Shown here in pieces: positions 26,204 through 34,059 of a DNA stretch of 64,000 nt. The position numbers were made by a program, and so were the translations under genes. How positions within the stretch are numbered: the stretch's first letter is position 1; every line of letters starts with the position of its first letter. A model generated the notes under the pieces. It was not told where the DNA came from. It saw only the letters and a list, made by a program, of their open reading frames with translations, and ran no database searches. Source of the stretch: Streptomyces sp. SPB162 (GTDB lineage: Bacteria; Actinomycetota; Actinomycetes; Streptomycetales; Streptomycetaceae); contig NZ_JAQFII010000001.1 of assembly GCF_029504575.1 (NCBI RefSeq), forward strand, positions 496,001 to 560,000. The letters run 5' to 3'.

Positions 26204-26352
26204 GGTCGCGTCTTCAAGGTGGGCCGCGGGCCGCCGCCGGGCGCTGTCGGCCGCGACATTCCGGGAATCCGGGTTTACCAGGTTTCCAGCAGGTCAGGCG
26301 GACAGTAGAGCCAGAGGCCAGGTCGACGACGCGCCCAGTAGAGAGGCGACCC

Positions 26353-26772
26353 ATGTCCCTTCCCGAGAACAACGCCCGTATCGGTGAATCAGACGCTTCC
26401 GTGGGAGAACTCGTCAAACGGGCGTCGGAACAGCTGTCCGAGCTGGTCCGGGGGGAAATGCGGCTCGCACGGGCCGAGCTGACGGAGAAGGGCAAGCGGG
26501 CCGGGCTCGGCGGCGGGCTGCTGGGCGGTGCCGCCCTGATCGCGGTGATCGGGCTGCAGGCACTGGTGGCCACCGCGATCGCGCTCCTGGCTCTGGCCGT
26601 GTCGGTATGGGCGGCGGCCGCGATCGTCACGGGCGCCCTGTTCGTGATCGCGGCCGTGCTGGCGTTCCTGGGGAAGAAGCAGGTGGCGCGCGCCGTTCCG
26701 CCGGCCCCCGAGGCGGCCATCGACAGCGTGAAGGCAGATGTGGAAGAGATCAAGGGAAGGGCACACCGATGA
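26353..26772 (+). CDS. Phage-holin-family (PF07332-like) membrane protein
   Basis: 139 residues. Amphipathic N-terminal segment ASVGELVKRASEQLSELVRG, then MRLARAELTEKGKRAG, two strongly hydrophobic helices (about residues 53-75 and 80-105) and a charged C-terminal tail. This is the pattern of actinobacterial holin superfamily III proteins, which are chromosomal and not lytic as far as known. The stop overlaps the next gene start by four bases (ATGA), so the two are translationally coupled. Confidence 0.8.
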   Translation: MSLPENNARIGESDASVGELVKRASEQLSELVRGEMRLARAELTEKGKRAGLGGGLLGGAALIAVIGLQALVATAIALLALAVSVWAAAAIVTGALFVIAAVLAFLGKKQVARAVPPAPEAAIDSVKADVEEIKGRAHR

Positions 26773-27308
26773 CGAGTATCCCCGAGGCCAACGAGCCCGG
26801 TGCCGCCGCGAGCAAGGACGAGCTCCGGGAGCAGATCGAGCAGACGCGGGAGGAACTCGGCGACACCGTCGAGGCCCTGGCCGCCAAGGCCGACATCAAG
26901 GGGCGGGCCCAGGACAAGGCCGCCCGGGTGAAGGAGCAGGTCGGCCGGAAGTCCGCCGAGGTGACGGCGGACGCACGGGTGAAGGCGGCCCAGGTGAAGA
27001 CGGAGGCACGGGAGAAGGCCGCTCACGTGAAGACCGATGCACGGGAGAAGGCGGCCGAGGCACGGGAGAAAGCCGCTCACGTGAAGACCGAGGCGCTGGA
27101 CAAGGCCGCTCAGGTGACCGCGGAGGCACGGGACAAGGCGGCTCAGGCCGCCCATGTCGTGCAGGACAGGACGCCCGAGCCGGTCAGGGCGGTCGCCGTG
27201 CGGGCCGCCGACACCGGACGACGCAACCCCGTCCCGGTGGCCGTCGCCGCGGCGGCGCTGGCCGTGCTCGCGGTGGTACTGCTCAGGCGCGGCGGCAAGC
27301 GCCGCTGA
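26769..27308 (+). CDS. DUF3618 protein with LEA-like 11-mer repeats
   Basis: 179 residues. The N-terminus SKDELREQIEQTREELGDTV EA matches DUF3618. A central region (about 45-135) repeats an 11-residue helical unit of the type AREKAAHVKTD, rich in Ala, Lys and Glu. A transmembrane helix near the C-terminus (VAVAAAALAVLAVVLL) is followed by a basic RRGGKRR end. The repeat resembles group 3 LEA or apolipoprotein amphipathic helices, so it may coat a membrane or protect against stress; that is inference. Coupled to the holin-family gene. Confidence 0.8.
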   Translation: MTSIPEANEPGAAASKDELREQIEQTREELGDTVEALAAKADIKGRAQDKAARVKEQVGRKSAEVTADARVKAAQVKTEAREKAAHVKTDAREKAAEAREKAAHVKTEALDKAAQVTAEARDKAAQAAHVVQDRTPEPVRAVAVRAADTGRRNPVPVAVAAAALAVLAVVLLRRGGKRR

Positions 27309-27322
27309 GGCAGGTACGGCCA

Positions 27323-27367
27323 AAACGCCGGTGGGACCCCGCGGTTCGCGGGGTCCCACCGGCGTTT
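27323..27367 (+). terminator. 21-bp perfect hairpin terminator
   Basis: Perfect 21-bp stem with a GTT loop, starting with AAA and ending with TTT, 15 bases after the DUF3618 stop. The T-rich end makes it closer to a classical intrinsic terminator than most in this window. Confidence 0.85.
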
Positions 27368-27397
27368 CCGCTGACGCGTCAGGTCGACACAGCGGGT

Positions 27398-27605
27398 TAG
27401 GCGGTGTTGCGAAGGTTCCGTCTGGCCCGCGACGCCTGGCACGCGCGCGCTCCCCCAGCTACCGCTGGGAGGGGCCCCCAGTTGTCGGGCCCGCCCCGGT
27501 ACGTCCAGTCCAGTACAGGGGCGACCCTCCGCCTTGCGATCGCACGCACCAGACGCCCCGGGCCCCGCCCTCCGGGCGGACGCCGGGATGTGTCAGACAC
27601 GGCCT
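27398..27605 (-). repeat. Dispersed intergenic repeat, copy C
   Basis: About 208 bp, read on the minus strand. Ends form a short inverted repeat (AGGCGGTGTTGCGAAGG on the plus strand, AGGCCGTGTCTGACA on the minus). The core matches copies B and D, but an extra hairpin (about 27450-27481, CTCCCCCAGC...GCTGGGAGG type) is inserted. On the minus strand the DUF4235 gene originally ended right at its first bases, before the IS630 insertion. Confidence 0.75.
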
Positions 27606-28725
27606 AGTGTCCTGCGCCGGAGATCCGTCGGCAGAAACGGGCGAGGGAGTCGAGGATCTCTTCCGCTGTCTTGGTCCAGATGAACGGCTGGGGGTCCTCG
27701 TTCCAGTTCTTCACCCAGGCGCGGATGTCGGCTTCGAGGTTCTGGACATTCTTGTGTGCGCCCCGGCGGATCATCTGGTCGGCCAGGAAGCCGAACCATC
27801 GCTCGACCTGGTTGATCCACGAGGACCCGGTCGGGGTGAAGTGCATCTGGAACCGCGGGTGTTTGCTGAGCCACGTCCTGATCGCCGGAGTTTTGTGCGT
27901 GCCGTAGTTGTCCACGATCAGGTGCACCTGCAAGTGCGCGGGCACCTCCTTGTCAATGCGGATCAGGAACTTCTTGAACTCCGCCGCCCGATGTCTGCGG
28001 TGCAGGGCGCTGATGACCTGCCCGGTGCTGACATCGAACGCGGCGAACAAGGTGGTCAAGCCGTTGCGGACGTAGTCGTGAGTACGGCGTTCGGGCATGC
28101 CGGGCATTATCGGCAACACCGGTTGGGACCGGTCCAGTGCCTGAATCTGGGACTTCTCGTCCACCGAGAGAACCACCGCGCCCTCGGGTGGGTTGAAGTA
28201 CAGTCCGACGACGTCGTAGACCTTCTCCACGAACAACGGGTCCGTCGACAACTTGAACGTGTCCGTCAGGTGCGGCTTGAGTTGGAATCTCCGCCAGATC
28301 CTGCCGACGGTGGACTTCGACAGACCGCTGTGGTCCGCCATCGACTTCCGCGACCAGTGAGTGGCGTTCTTCGGGATCTCCTCCAACGTCGCGACCACGA
28401 CCGCCTCAACCTGATCGACATCGATGGTGGGTGGCCGGCCCGGCCGGGGCTCGTCGACCAGGCCGTCCAGCCGGTCGATGAGGAACCGTCGCCGCCACTT
28501 GCGAACTGTGTCCGCGCTCACCCGCAGATCCCGCGCGACCGTAACGATCGGCGGCACCTCCGGCCCCGCGCACGCCAGCACGATCCGCGCGCGCAAGGCC
28601 AGGGCCTGGGCCGATGTCGCCCGACGCGTCCACCGCTCCAACACCGCCCGCTCATCCACACACAGCAGCAACGGCTCCAGTTTCGGCCCCCGACGAGGCA
28701 CCGACGCACCAGCAGTAGAAGTCAC
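27604..28725 (-). CDS. IS630-family transposase
   Basis: 373 residues from GTG 28725 (VTSTAGASVP); a TTG at 28743 would add six residues. N-terminal HTH (about 45-75, ARDLRVSADTVRKWRRRF), then the DDE domain: VLSVDEKSQIQA (first D), HLIVDNYGTHK (second D) and INQVERWFG (E). All three catalytic residues are present and the frame is intact, so it may be active. The TAG stop is formed by C of the flank plus the duplicated TA, so it depends on the insertion site. Confidence 0.92.
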   Translation of the reverse strand: MTSTAGASVPRRGPKLEPLLLCVDERAVLERWTRRATSAQALALRARIVLACAGPEVPPIVTVARDLRVSADTVRKWRRRFLIDRLDGLVDEPRPGRPPTIDVDQVEAVVVATLEEIPKNATHWSRKSMADHSGLSKSTVGRIWRRFQLKPHLTDTFKLSTDPLFVEKVYDVVGLYFNPPEGAVVLSVDEKSQIQALDRSQPVLPIMPGMPERRTHDYVRNGLTTLFAAFDVSTGQVISALHRRHRAAEFKKFLIRIDKEVPAHLQVHLIVDNYGTHKTPAIRTWLSKHPRFQMHFTPTGSSWINQVERWFGFLADQMIRRGAHKNVQNLEADIRAWVKNWNEDPQPFIWTKTAEEILDSLARFCRRISGAGH

Positions 28726-28762
28726 ACAGCATCTAACGATCAACTACTGGCGCAGGACACTA
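27605..28762 (-). mobile_element. IS630-family insertion sequence
   Basis: The element body is 27607-28760 (1154 bp). Its ends share the inverted repeat GTGTCCTGCGCC (12 bases). TA is duplicated at both sides (27605-27606 and 28761-28762), as expected for IS630. The reconstructed empty site is CTAG, the known preference of the family. It carries one transposase gene. It inserted exactly at the stop codon of the DUF4235 gene and at the end of repeat copy C, leaving the stop intact. Confidence 0.9.
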
Positions 28763-29029
28763 GTCGCCTGGCCAGGTACCGGTCACCCGGCGCCAGCCCA
28801 CGGCTCCTCCACGCTGTACCGCCGCGCGGACGACCGAGAAGATCAGGCCCTCGATGGCCGCGGCCGCGAGCACCTCACCCCATGTGTGGTCGGCCTCGAG
28901 CGGTTCCGGGGCGTCGCCGGGCCCGACCCGGTCCCACACCTTCCGGAAGATCAGACCGGCCACCGCTCCGCCCGCCATCCCGACGACCAGACCGATCGGT
29001 TTGTACACCACTTTCGCTGTCTTCGGCAC
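28760..29029 (-). CDS. DUF4235 membrane protein
   Basis: 89 residues beginning VPKTAKVVYKPIGLVVGMAG and ending TGTWPGD, both typical of DUF4235. Two hydrophobic segments (about 10-28 and 55-72). GGAGG lies seven bases before the GTG at 29029, which I preferred to an upstream ATG. The TAG stop is at the IS630 junction. The flanking target sequence would also read TAG, so the protein is probably unchanged by the insertion. Function unknown. Confidence 0.8.
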   Translation of the reverse strand: MPKTAKVVYKPIGLVVGMAGGAVAGLIFRKVWDRVGPGDAPEPLEADHTWGEVLAAAAIEGLIFSVVRAAVQRGGAVGWRRVTGTWPGD

Positions 29030-29356
29030 AGCGATGCCTCCTTCTCCTTCACCCACGGTCCACCGCTGGTGTCACTTCATCGCATCGGAGCATCCGGACG
29101 CCACACCCATCCCGGATCCACCCGTCGCGGCTGTGGTCCGACTGCCCCCTCCCCCTGCGGCTACGCCTTCACCGCGCGACCCGATCAAACGGGTGACGAG
29201 ATGTTTTCCCTACCGGATCGCGGGTTAGCCGGGAACCATGAAGCCCGTTCACACCGTCCGCCCGGACGGTGACCGGGCTGGGGCCCGCACGACGTCGCGC
29301 CGAAGCGATCGTCACCGCGTCGCCGACCCGCGTAACGGACAACGGAGGCTGTGGAC
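29030..29356. other. Divergent interval before NADH dehydrogenase
   Basis: About 325 bases. GTTTTC, 13 bases, GGGTTA (29202-29226) loosely resembles a SigB/F-type promoter facing the dehydrogenase, and ACGGAGG is its ribosome site. No open frame with a ribosome site and no strong hairpin were seen. Confidence 0.4.
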
Positions 29357-30715
29357 ATGGACCGACCCCGGATCGTCGTAGTGGGAGGCGGGTTCGCGGG
29401 GCTGGAGTGCGCGCGCCGCCTGGAGCGCCTGCTGGGTCCCGACGAGGCGCAGATCTCGATCGTCACTCCCTTCGGCTACTCGCTCTACCTGCCCCTGCTG
29501 CCGCAGGTCGCCTCCGGTGTCCTGACGCCGCAGTCGGTGGCGGTCTCGCTGCGCCGGGTACTGCGGCGCACGTCCGTCATCCCCGGCGGGGCGATCGGCA
29601 TCGACCCGCAGGCGAAGGTCTGCGTGGTGCGCAAGACGACCGACGAGACCGTCAACGTCCCGTACGACTACCTGGTCCTGGCACCCGGCAGCGTCACCCG
29701 CAGCTTCGACATCCCGGGGCTGGAGGAGAACGCCCGGGGGATGAAGACCCTGGCCGAGGCCGCATACCTGCGCGACCACGTCATCGCGCAGCTCGACCTC
29801 GCCGCGAACAGCACGGATCGCACGGAGCAGGCGTCGCGGCTGCAGTTCGTGGTGGTGGGCGGCGGCTACGCCGGTACGGAGACGGCCGCCTGCCTGCAGC
29901 GGCTCACCACCGGCGCCGTCAAGCGCTATCCACGTCTGGACCCCTCGCTGATCAAGTGGCACCTGGTCGACGTCGCCCCCAAGCTCATGCCGGAACTGGG
30001 CGACGAGTTGGGCGGCAAGGCCATGACCATGCTGCGCAATCGCGGCGTTGAGGTCTCGCTGGGCGTCTCGGTCGCCAAGGCCGCGCCGGAGAGTGTCACT
30101 CTCACCGACGGCCGGGAACTGCCCTGCCGCACGCTGGTCTGGACAGCGGGCGTCGCCGCCAGTCCCCTGATGGGGACGCTGGGCACGGAGACCGTCAAGG
30201 GACGCCTCGTGGTGGACCCGTCGATGGAGGTCCGCGGCCTGGACGGCGTCTTCGCCCTGGGCGACGCCGCCGCCGTTCCGGACCTCGCCCGCGGCGACGG
30301 CCAGATCTGCGCGCCCACGGCGCAACACGCCCAACGACAGGGCAAGGCCGTCGCGGACAACGTCGTCGCGGTGCTGCGCGGCCAGGAGACGAAGCCCTAC
30401 ATCCACAAGGACCTCGGCCTGGTCGTCGACCTCGGCGGGACCGACGCGGTCTCCCGGCCGCTGGGCATCAACCTCGCCGGACTCCCGGCGCAGGCCGTGG
30501 CACGCGGCTACCACCTGATGGCGCTGCGGACCAATGTCGCCAAGGTGCGCGTGGTGACCAACTGGATGCTCAACGCCACCGCGGGCGACGATTTCGTTCG
30601 TATCGGCTTCCTGGCCCGCCGCCCCGCCCGGCTGCGGGACTTCGAGTACACCGACGCCTATCTGACACCGGAGCAGATCCGCGAGCACACCGCCCCCCTG
30701 GCCACGCGTTCCTGA
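29357..30715 (+). CDS. Type II NADH dehydrogenase (NDH-2-like)
   Basis: 452-residue membrane-associated flavoprotein transferring electrons from NADH to quinone without proton pumping. FAD motif VVVGGGFAGLECARRL at the N-terminus, NADH motif FVVVGGGYAGTETAA near residue 158, and the VWTAGVAASPL and FALGDAAAVPDL blocks typical of the family. The C-terminus (about residues 380-452) includes a partly hydrophobic membrane-anchor region. ATG 29357 has GGAGG eight bases upstream. Followed after 19 bases by an MFS gene, probably one operon. Confidence 0.87.
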   Translation: MDRPRIVVVGGGFAGLECARRLERLLGPDEAQISIVTPFGYSLYLPLLPQVASGVLTPQSVAVSLRRVLRRTSVIPGGAIGIDPQAKVCVVRKTTDETVNVPYDYLVLAPGSVTRSFDIPGLEENARGMKTLAEAAYLRDHVIAQLDLAANSTDRTEQASRLQFVVVGGGYAGTETAACLQRLTTGAVKRYPRLDPSLIKWHLVDVAPKLMPELGDELGGKAMTMLRNRGVEVSLGVSVAKAAPESVTLTDGRELPCRTLVWTAGVAASPLMGTLGTETVKGRLVVDPSMEVRGLDGVFALGDAAAVPDLARGDGQICAPTAQHAQRQGKAVADNVVAVLRGQETKPYIHKDLGLVVDLGGTDAVSRPLGINLAGLPAQAVARGYHLMALRTNVAKVRVVTNWMLNATAGDDFVRIGFLARRPARLRDFEYTDAYLTPEQIREHTAPLATRS

Positions 30716-30734
30716 TCGCCGAGGAGGCGTTTCC

Positions 30735-32276
30735 ATGTCGTTGTCAGACACCCCGGACCGTTCGCCCGACACCGGCAGACCCGACGGGGACGGGTCGGAG
30801 ACCGGGACGATCACCACCGCGGTGCCGGCCCGCCTGGACCGGCTCCCCTGGTCGCGCTGGCACTGGACCATCGTGATCGGCCTGGGAACGGTGTGGATCC
30901 TCGACGGACTCGAGGTCACGGTCGTCGGCAACATCGCCGGCCGGCTGTCCGAAGAGGGCAGTGGACTGTCCATCACGTCCGCGCAGGTGACCGGTCTCGC
31001 CGCCGCCCTGTACGTCGCCGGGGCCTGCGTCGGCGCGCTCTTCTTCGGCTGGCTCACCGACCGGCACGGCCGCAAGAAGCTGTTCCTGATCACACTGGCC
31101 GTCTACCTCGCGGCCACGGCGATGACCGCGCTGTCCTTCTCGTCCTGGTGGTTCTTCACGTTCCGCTTCCTGACCGGGCTGGGCATCGGCGGCGAGTACG
31201 CCGCGATCAACTCGGCCATCGACGAGCTGATCCCGTCCAAGTACCGCGGCCGGGTCGACCTGATCATCAACGGCAGTTTCTGGCTGGGCGCCATCGCCGG
31301 CTCCCTGCTCTCGGTCGTGATGCTCAACACCAACATCTTCGCCGCGAACGTGGGCTGGCGGCTCACCTTCGCCCTGGGGGTGGTGTTGGGTCTGATCATC
31401 CTGGTGGTGCGGCGCCATGTGCCGGAGTCCCCGCGGTGGCTGTTCATCCACGGCAAGGGCAAGGAGGCGGACCGGCTGGTGTCGTCCGCGGAGGAGCAGA
31501 TCAAGGAGGAGATCGGTAAGGACCTGCCGGAGCCCGCCGGTGAGATCACCATCCACCAGCGCACCTCGATCGGCTTCGGCCTGATCGCGAAGACGGTGTT
31601 CCGCGACTACCCCAAGCGCGCCACGCTGGGTCTGGCGCTCTTTGTGGGCCAAGCGTTCCTGTACAACGCGATCACCTTCGGTTTCGGCGCGATCCTCACC
31701 ACGTTCTACGACGTGCCCACCGGCCACACCGGTTACTACTTCGCGGTGATCGCCGCGGGCAACCTGATGGGTCCGCTGCTGCTGGGACGCCTCTTCGACA
31801 CCTGGGGCCGGCGCCCCATGATCGCGGGCACCTACATCGGCAGTGGGCTGCTGCTGTTCGGTACCGCGTGGCTCTTCGGGAACGGCCATCTGTCGGCCAC
31901 CACCCTGACGGCGTGCTGGTGCGTCGTGCTGTTCTTCGCCTCCACCGGGGCCAGCAGCGCCTACCTGACCGTCTCGGAGATCTTCCCCATGGAGACCCGG
32001 GCGATGGCCATCGCGTTCTTCTACGCGCTCGGGACGGCGGCGGGCGGCATCACCGGCCCGCTGGTGTTCGCCAAGCTCACCGAGTCCGGGGTGGTCGACG
32101 ACACCGTCCTGGCGTTCTGCATCGGTGCGGCGCTGATGACGGTGGCCGGTGTCGTCGCGGCCTTCCTGGCGGTGCCGGCGGAGGGACGTTCCCTGGAGGA
32201 CATCGCCACCCCGCTGTCCGCCGCGAAGCCGTCCGCGCCCCGGACGCCCACGCCCCCCACCGCCCCGGCCACCTGA
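30735..32276 (+). CDS. MFS transporter (metabolite:H+ symporter type)
   Basis: 513 residues, about 12 transmembrane helices. The sugar/metabolite symporter loop motif GWLTDRHGRKK is present after helix 2, GGEYAAINSAIDELIPSKYRGR after helix 4, and VPESPRWLFIHGKGKEA between helices 6 and 7, as in ShiA/KgtP/YdfJ-like carriers. The N-terminal 45 residues are polar. The C-terminus ends in a Pro/Thr-rich tail. The substrate is probably an organic acid; not defined. It lies downstream of the NADH dehydrogenase gene. Confidence 0.8.
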   Translation: MSLSDTPDRSPDTGRPDGDGSETGTITTAVPARLDRLPWSRWHWTIVIGLGTVWILDGLEVTVVGNIAGRLSEEGSGLSITSAQVTGLAAALYVAGACVGALFFGWLTDRHGRKKLFLITLAVYLAATAMTALSFSSWWFFTFRFLTGLGIGGEYAAINSAIDELIPSKYRGRVDLIINGSFWLGAIAGSLLSVVMLNTNIFAANVGWRLTFALGVVLGLIILVVRRHVPESPRWLFIHGKGKEADRLVSSAEEQIKEEIGKDLPEPAGEITIHQRTSIGFGLIAKTVFRDYPKRATLGLALFVGQAFLYNAITFGFGAILTTFYDVPTGHTGYYFAVIAAGNLMGPLLLGRLFDTWGRRPMIAGTYIGSGLLLFGTAWLFGNGHLSATTLTACWCVVLFFASTGASSAYLTVSEIFPMETRAMAIAFFYALGTAAGGITGPLVFAKLTESGVVDDTVLAFCIGAALMTVAGVVAAFLAVPAEGRSLEDIATPLSAAKPSAPRTPTPPTAPAT

Positions 32277-32289
32277 CGGCCCCCGGCGG

Positions 32290-33450
32290 TCAGGCGGGCG
32301 TGCCGAACCAGTCCAGACAGACGACCAGCGCGTCGTCGTCGCCCTGGGACGAGCCGCGGTGCTCGGCCAGCGCCGCCAGCACCGCCCGTGGCACATCGGC
32401 CGCGGGCAGGAGGCGGGTGGCCAGCACCGCACGGGCCAGCCCCCGCTCGCCGTACATCTCGCCCCCCGCGTTGGGAACCTCGTGCACTCCGTCACTGATG
32501 AACAACAGCCGGTCCCCCGGCAGCACCTGGAGCGCCTCGGGAACGTAGTCCGTGCCGTCGAACATGCCCAGCGGGAGCTGGGCGTCGAACGGCAGCGGCC
32601 GCACCGCTCCGTCCCGCAGCAGGAACGCCGTCGGCGATCCCGCCTCGATGATCTCCACCCGGCCGGTGGCCAGCTCGAACCGCAGCAGCAGGCACGCCAG
32701 GTGCTGACTGCCGCGGTGGTGGCCGTATACCGCCTGATCGGCGAGCGCGGCCTGGTCGGCCAGGCACAGACCGGCCCGGCGGGCGTTGCGCAGCGCGCCC
32801 ACGCCCAGGCTGGTGAGCAGCGCCGCGTCGATGCCGTCGCCCATGCCGTTGGTGATCGACAAGGTGAGCGCCTCGGGCGAGGCGGACCAGTCGAAGTTGT
32901 CCCCGAAGGTGTCGTACGCGGGCTCCAGCTGCGCACCGAGCGCGAACTCGGGCCGGACGCAGGAGCGGGCGGGCAGCAGCTGCCACTGCATCTCGGCGGC
33001 GAGGGTGAGCCGCTCCAGCCGGCGCGCCTGGACGTACAGGTCGGTGTCGCGCTCGGCGACCACCACCTCGTGGGCGAGCAGCCCGGCGATCTCCAGCAGT
33101 TCCGCGGTGGCGTCCTTGCCCGGCGGCCGCGCGAAGGTGACGCTCAGCACGCCGAGCCGGTCGCCGCGGGCGGTGACCGGGAGGTGCAGGACGCTGCCGC
33201 CGTCCCGTCCCTCGGCGTACGGCTCCTGCGAGCCGAAGGCGCGGCCGGCACCCGATCCGTTCACCGGCAGGGCCGGGGCGGCGTGCGGCGGGACCGTCAT
33301 CGGCTGGAGGTGTCCCAGGCCGTAGTCGGCCATCAGCAGTACGGCGTCGAGGGCGTCATGGCAGCGGGCCAGGATCGGGCGCAGGACGTCGAGCAGGTCG
33401 GGGGGTGTCGCGGCGCGCAGGGCGCGCTCGCAGTCCTGGAGAGCGTTCAT
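32290..33450 (-). CDS. GAF-SpoIIE-type PP2C phosphatase
   Basis: 386 residues. N-terminal GAF-like sensor (about 15-145), short coiled linker (TLAAEMQWQLLP, typical before SpoIIE domains), then a PP2C/SpoIIE domain (about 160-386). The metal site is altered from the usual GGDWYD: here it is FGDNFDW, and the usual GDVMGHG is NGMGDG. The terminal SSQGDDDALVVCL keeps the acidic DDD. It could dephosphorylate a STAS anti-sigma antagonist. It is convergent with the MFS gene and divergent from a MarR regulator. Confidence 0.82.
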   Translation of the reverse strand: MNALQDCERALRAATPPDLLDVLRPILARCHDALDAVLLMADYGLGHLQPMTVPPHAAPALPVNGSGAGRAFGSQEPYAEGRDGGSVLHLPVTARGDRLGVLSVTFARPPGKDATAELLEIAGLLAHEVVVAERDTDLYVQARRLERLTLAAEMQWQLLPARSCVRPEFALGAQLEPAYDTFGDNFDWSASPEALTLSITNGMGDGIDAALLTSLGVGALRNARRAGLCLADQAALADQAVYGHHRGSQHLACLLLRFELATGRVEIIEAGSPTAFLLRDGAVRPLPFDAQLPLGMFDGTDYVPEALQVLPGDRLLFISDGVHEVPNAGGEMYGERGLARAVLATRLLPAADVPRAVLAALAEHRGSSQGDDDALVVCLDWFGTPA

Positions 33451-33536
33451 GGATGGCCGGCCACGCCTTCGATCGGAGGGGCGGTGCTCACCGGCGGGAG
33501 CCGGAAAGCTGACAGTCGGGGTCGGAGAGTGCGAAG

Positions 33537-34037
33537 GTGAAGGCTATGCACTCCTCCCGACCCGCAACCCACCTCGATGAGGCGGCAGGCGCCGCATCGG
33601 AGATCACCGAACTGCTCGAGGTCTTGTGGAACCGCGGACGGAACGATTCCGCGGCTCCGGTCTCCGCCTCGCAGCTGCGGGTGCTGTTCATCCTCGCGGA
33701 CCACGAGGGCATCAACCTCCGCAGCCTGTCCGAAGCGCTGGGCTCGGCCCCGCCGTCCGTCAGCAGGCTCTGTGACCGACTGCAGGCCGTCGGATTCCTG
33801 GAGCGCGACCCCAATCCGGAGAGTCGGCGCGAGGTCCGGCTGCGGTTGAGCGGGCGCGGGACGAAGTTCCTCGAGGAGTTGCGGGCCCGGCGCCGCGAGG
33901 AGCTGTCGCAGGTGCTGGTCACGATGCAGCCGGCCGCCCGGAGGGATCTGCTCAGCGGGCTGCGCGCCTTCCGGAACGCCGCCGCTTCCGAGGCGCCCCC
34001 ACTCCCGGCGCGCACCGCTGCCGCGCACATCGCGTAG
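33537..34037 (+). CDS. MarR-family transcriptional regulator
   Basis: 166 residues. Winged HTH at about residues 45-110, with LRSLSEALGSAPPSVSRLCDRLQAVGFLERDPNPESRREVRLRL carrying the recognition helix and wing. GTG 33537 has GGAG nine bases upstream; ATG 33546 is an alternative. It lies between two SpoIIE-type phosphatases, is divergent from the first and convergent with the second. Ligand unknown. Confidence 0.85.
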   Translation: MKAMHSSRPATHLDEAAGAASEITELLEVLWNRGRNDSAAPVSASQLRVLFILADHEGINLRSLSEALGSAPPSVSRLCDRLQAVGFLERDPNPESRREVRLRLSGRGTKFLEELRARRREELSQVLVTMQPAARRDLLSGLRAFRNAAASEAPPLPARTAAAHIA

Positions 34038-34059
34038 GCGCCGTCGGCGCGCGGAACGT

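Noticed and set aside
27154..29196. 680-codon plus-strand frame across the DUF3618 gene end, repeat C and IS630
   Set aside because: It crosses gene ends, a terminator and an insertion; it is an artefact of high GC.
29202..29226. SigB-type promoter before the NADH dehydrogenase
   Set aside because: Match to GTTT-N-GGGTAT is loose (GGGTTA) and far from the gene; mentioned only in the interval note.
30744..32936. 730-codon open frame on the minus strand opposite the MFS gene and across the phosphatase
   Set aside because: Low-complexity charged protein with no domain, antisense to a clear transporter.
32149..33540. 463-codon open frame on the plus strand opposite the GAF-SpoIIE phosphatase
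   Set aside because: Composition is Arg/Gly/Gln-rich without motifs; the minus strand codes for a clear phosphatase. A GC-skew shadow.
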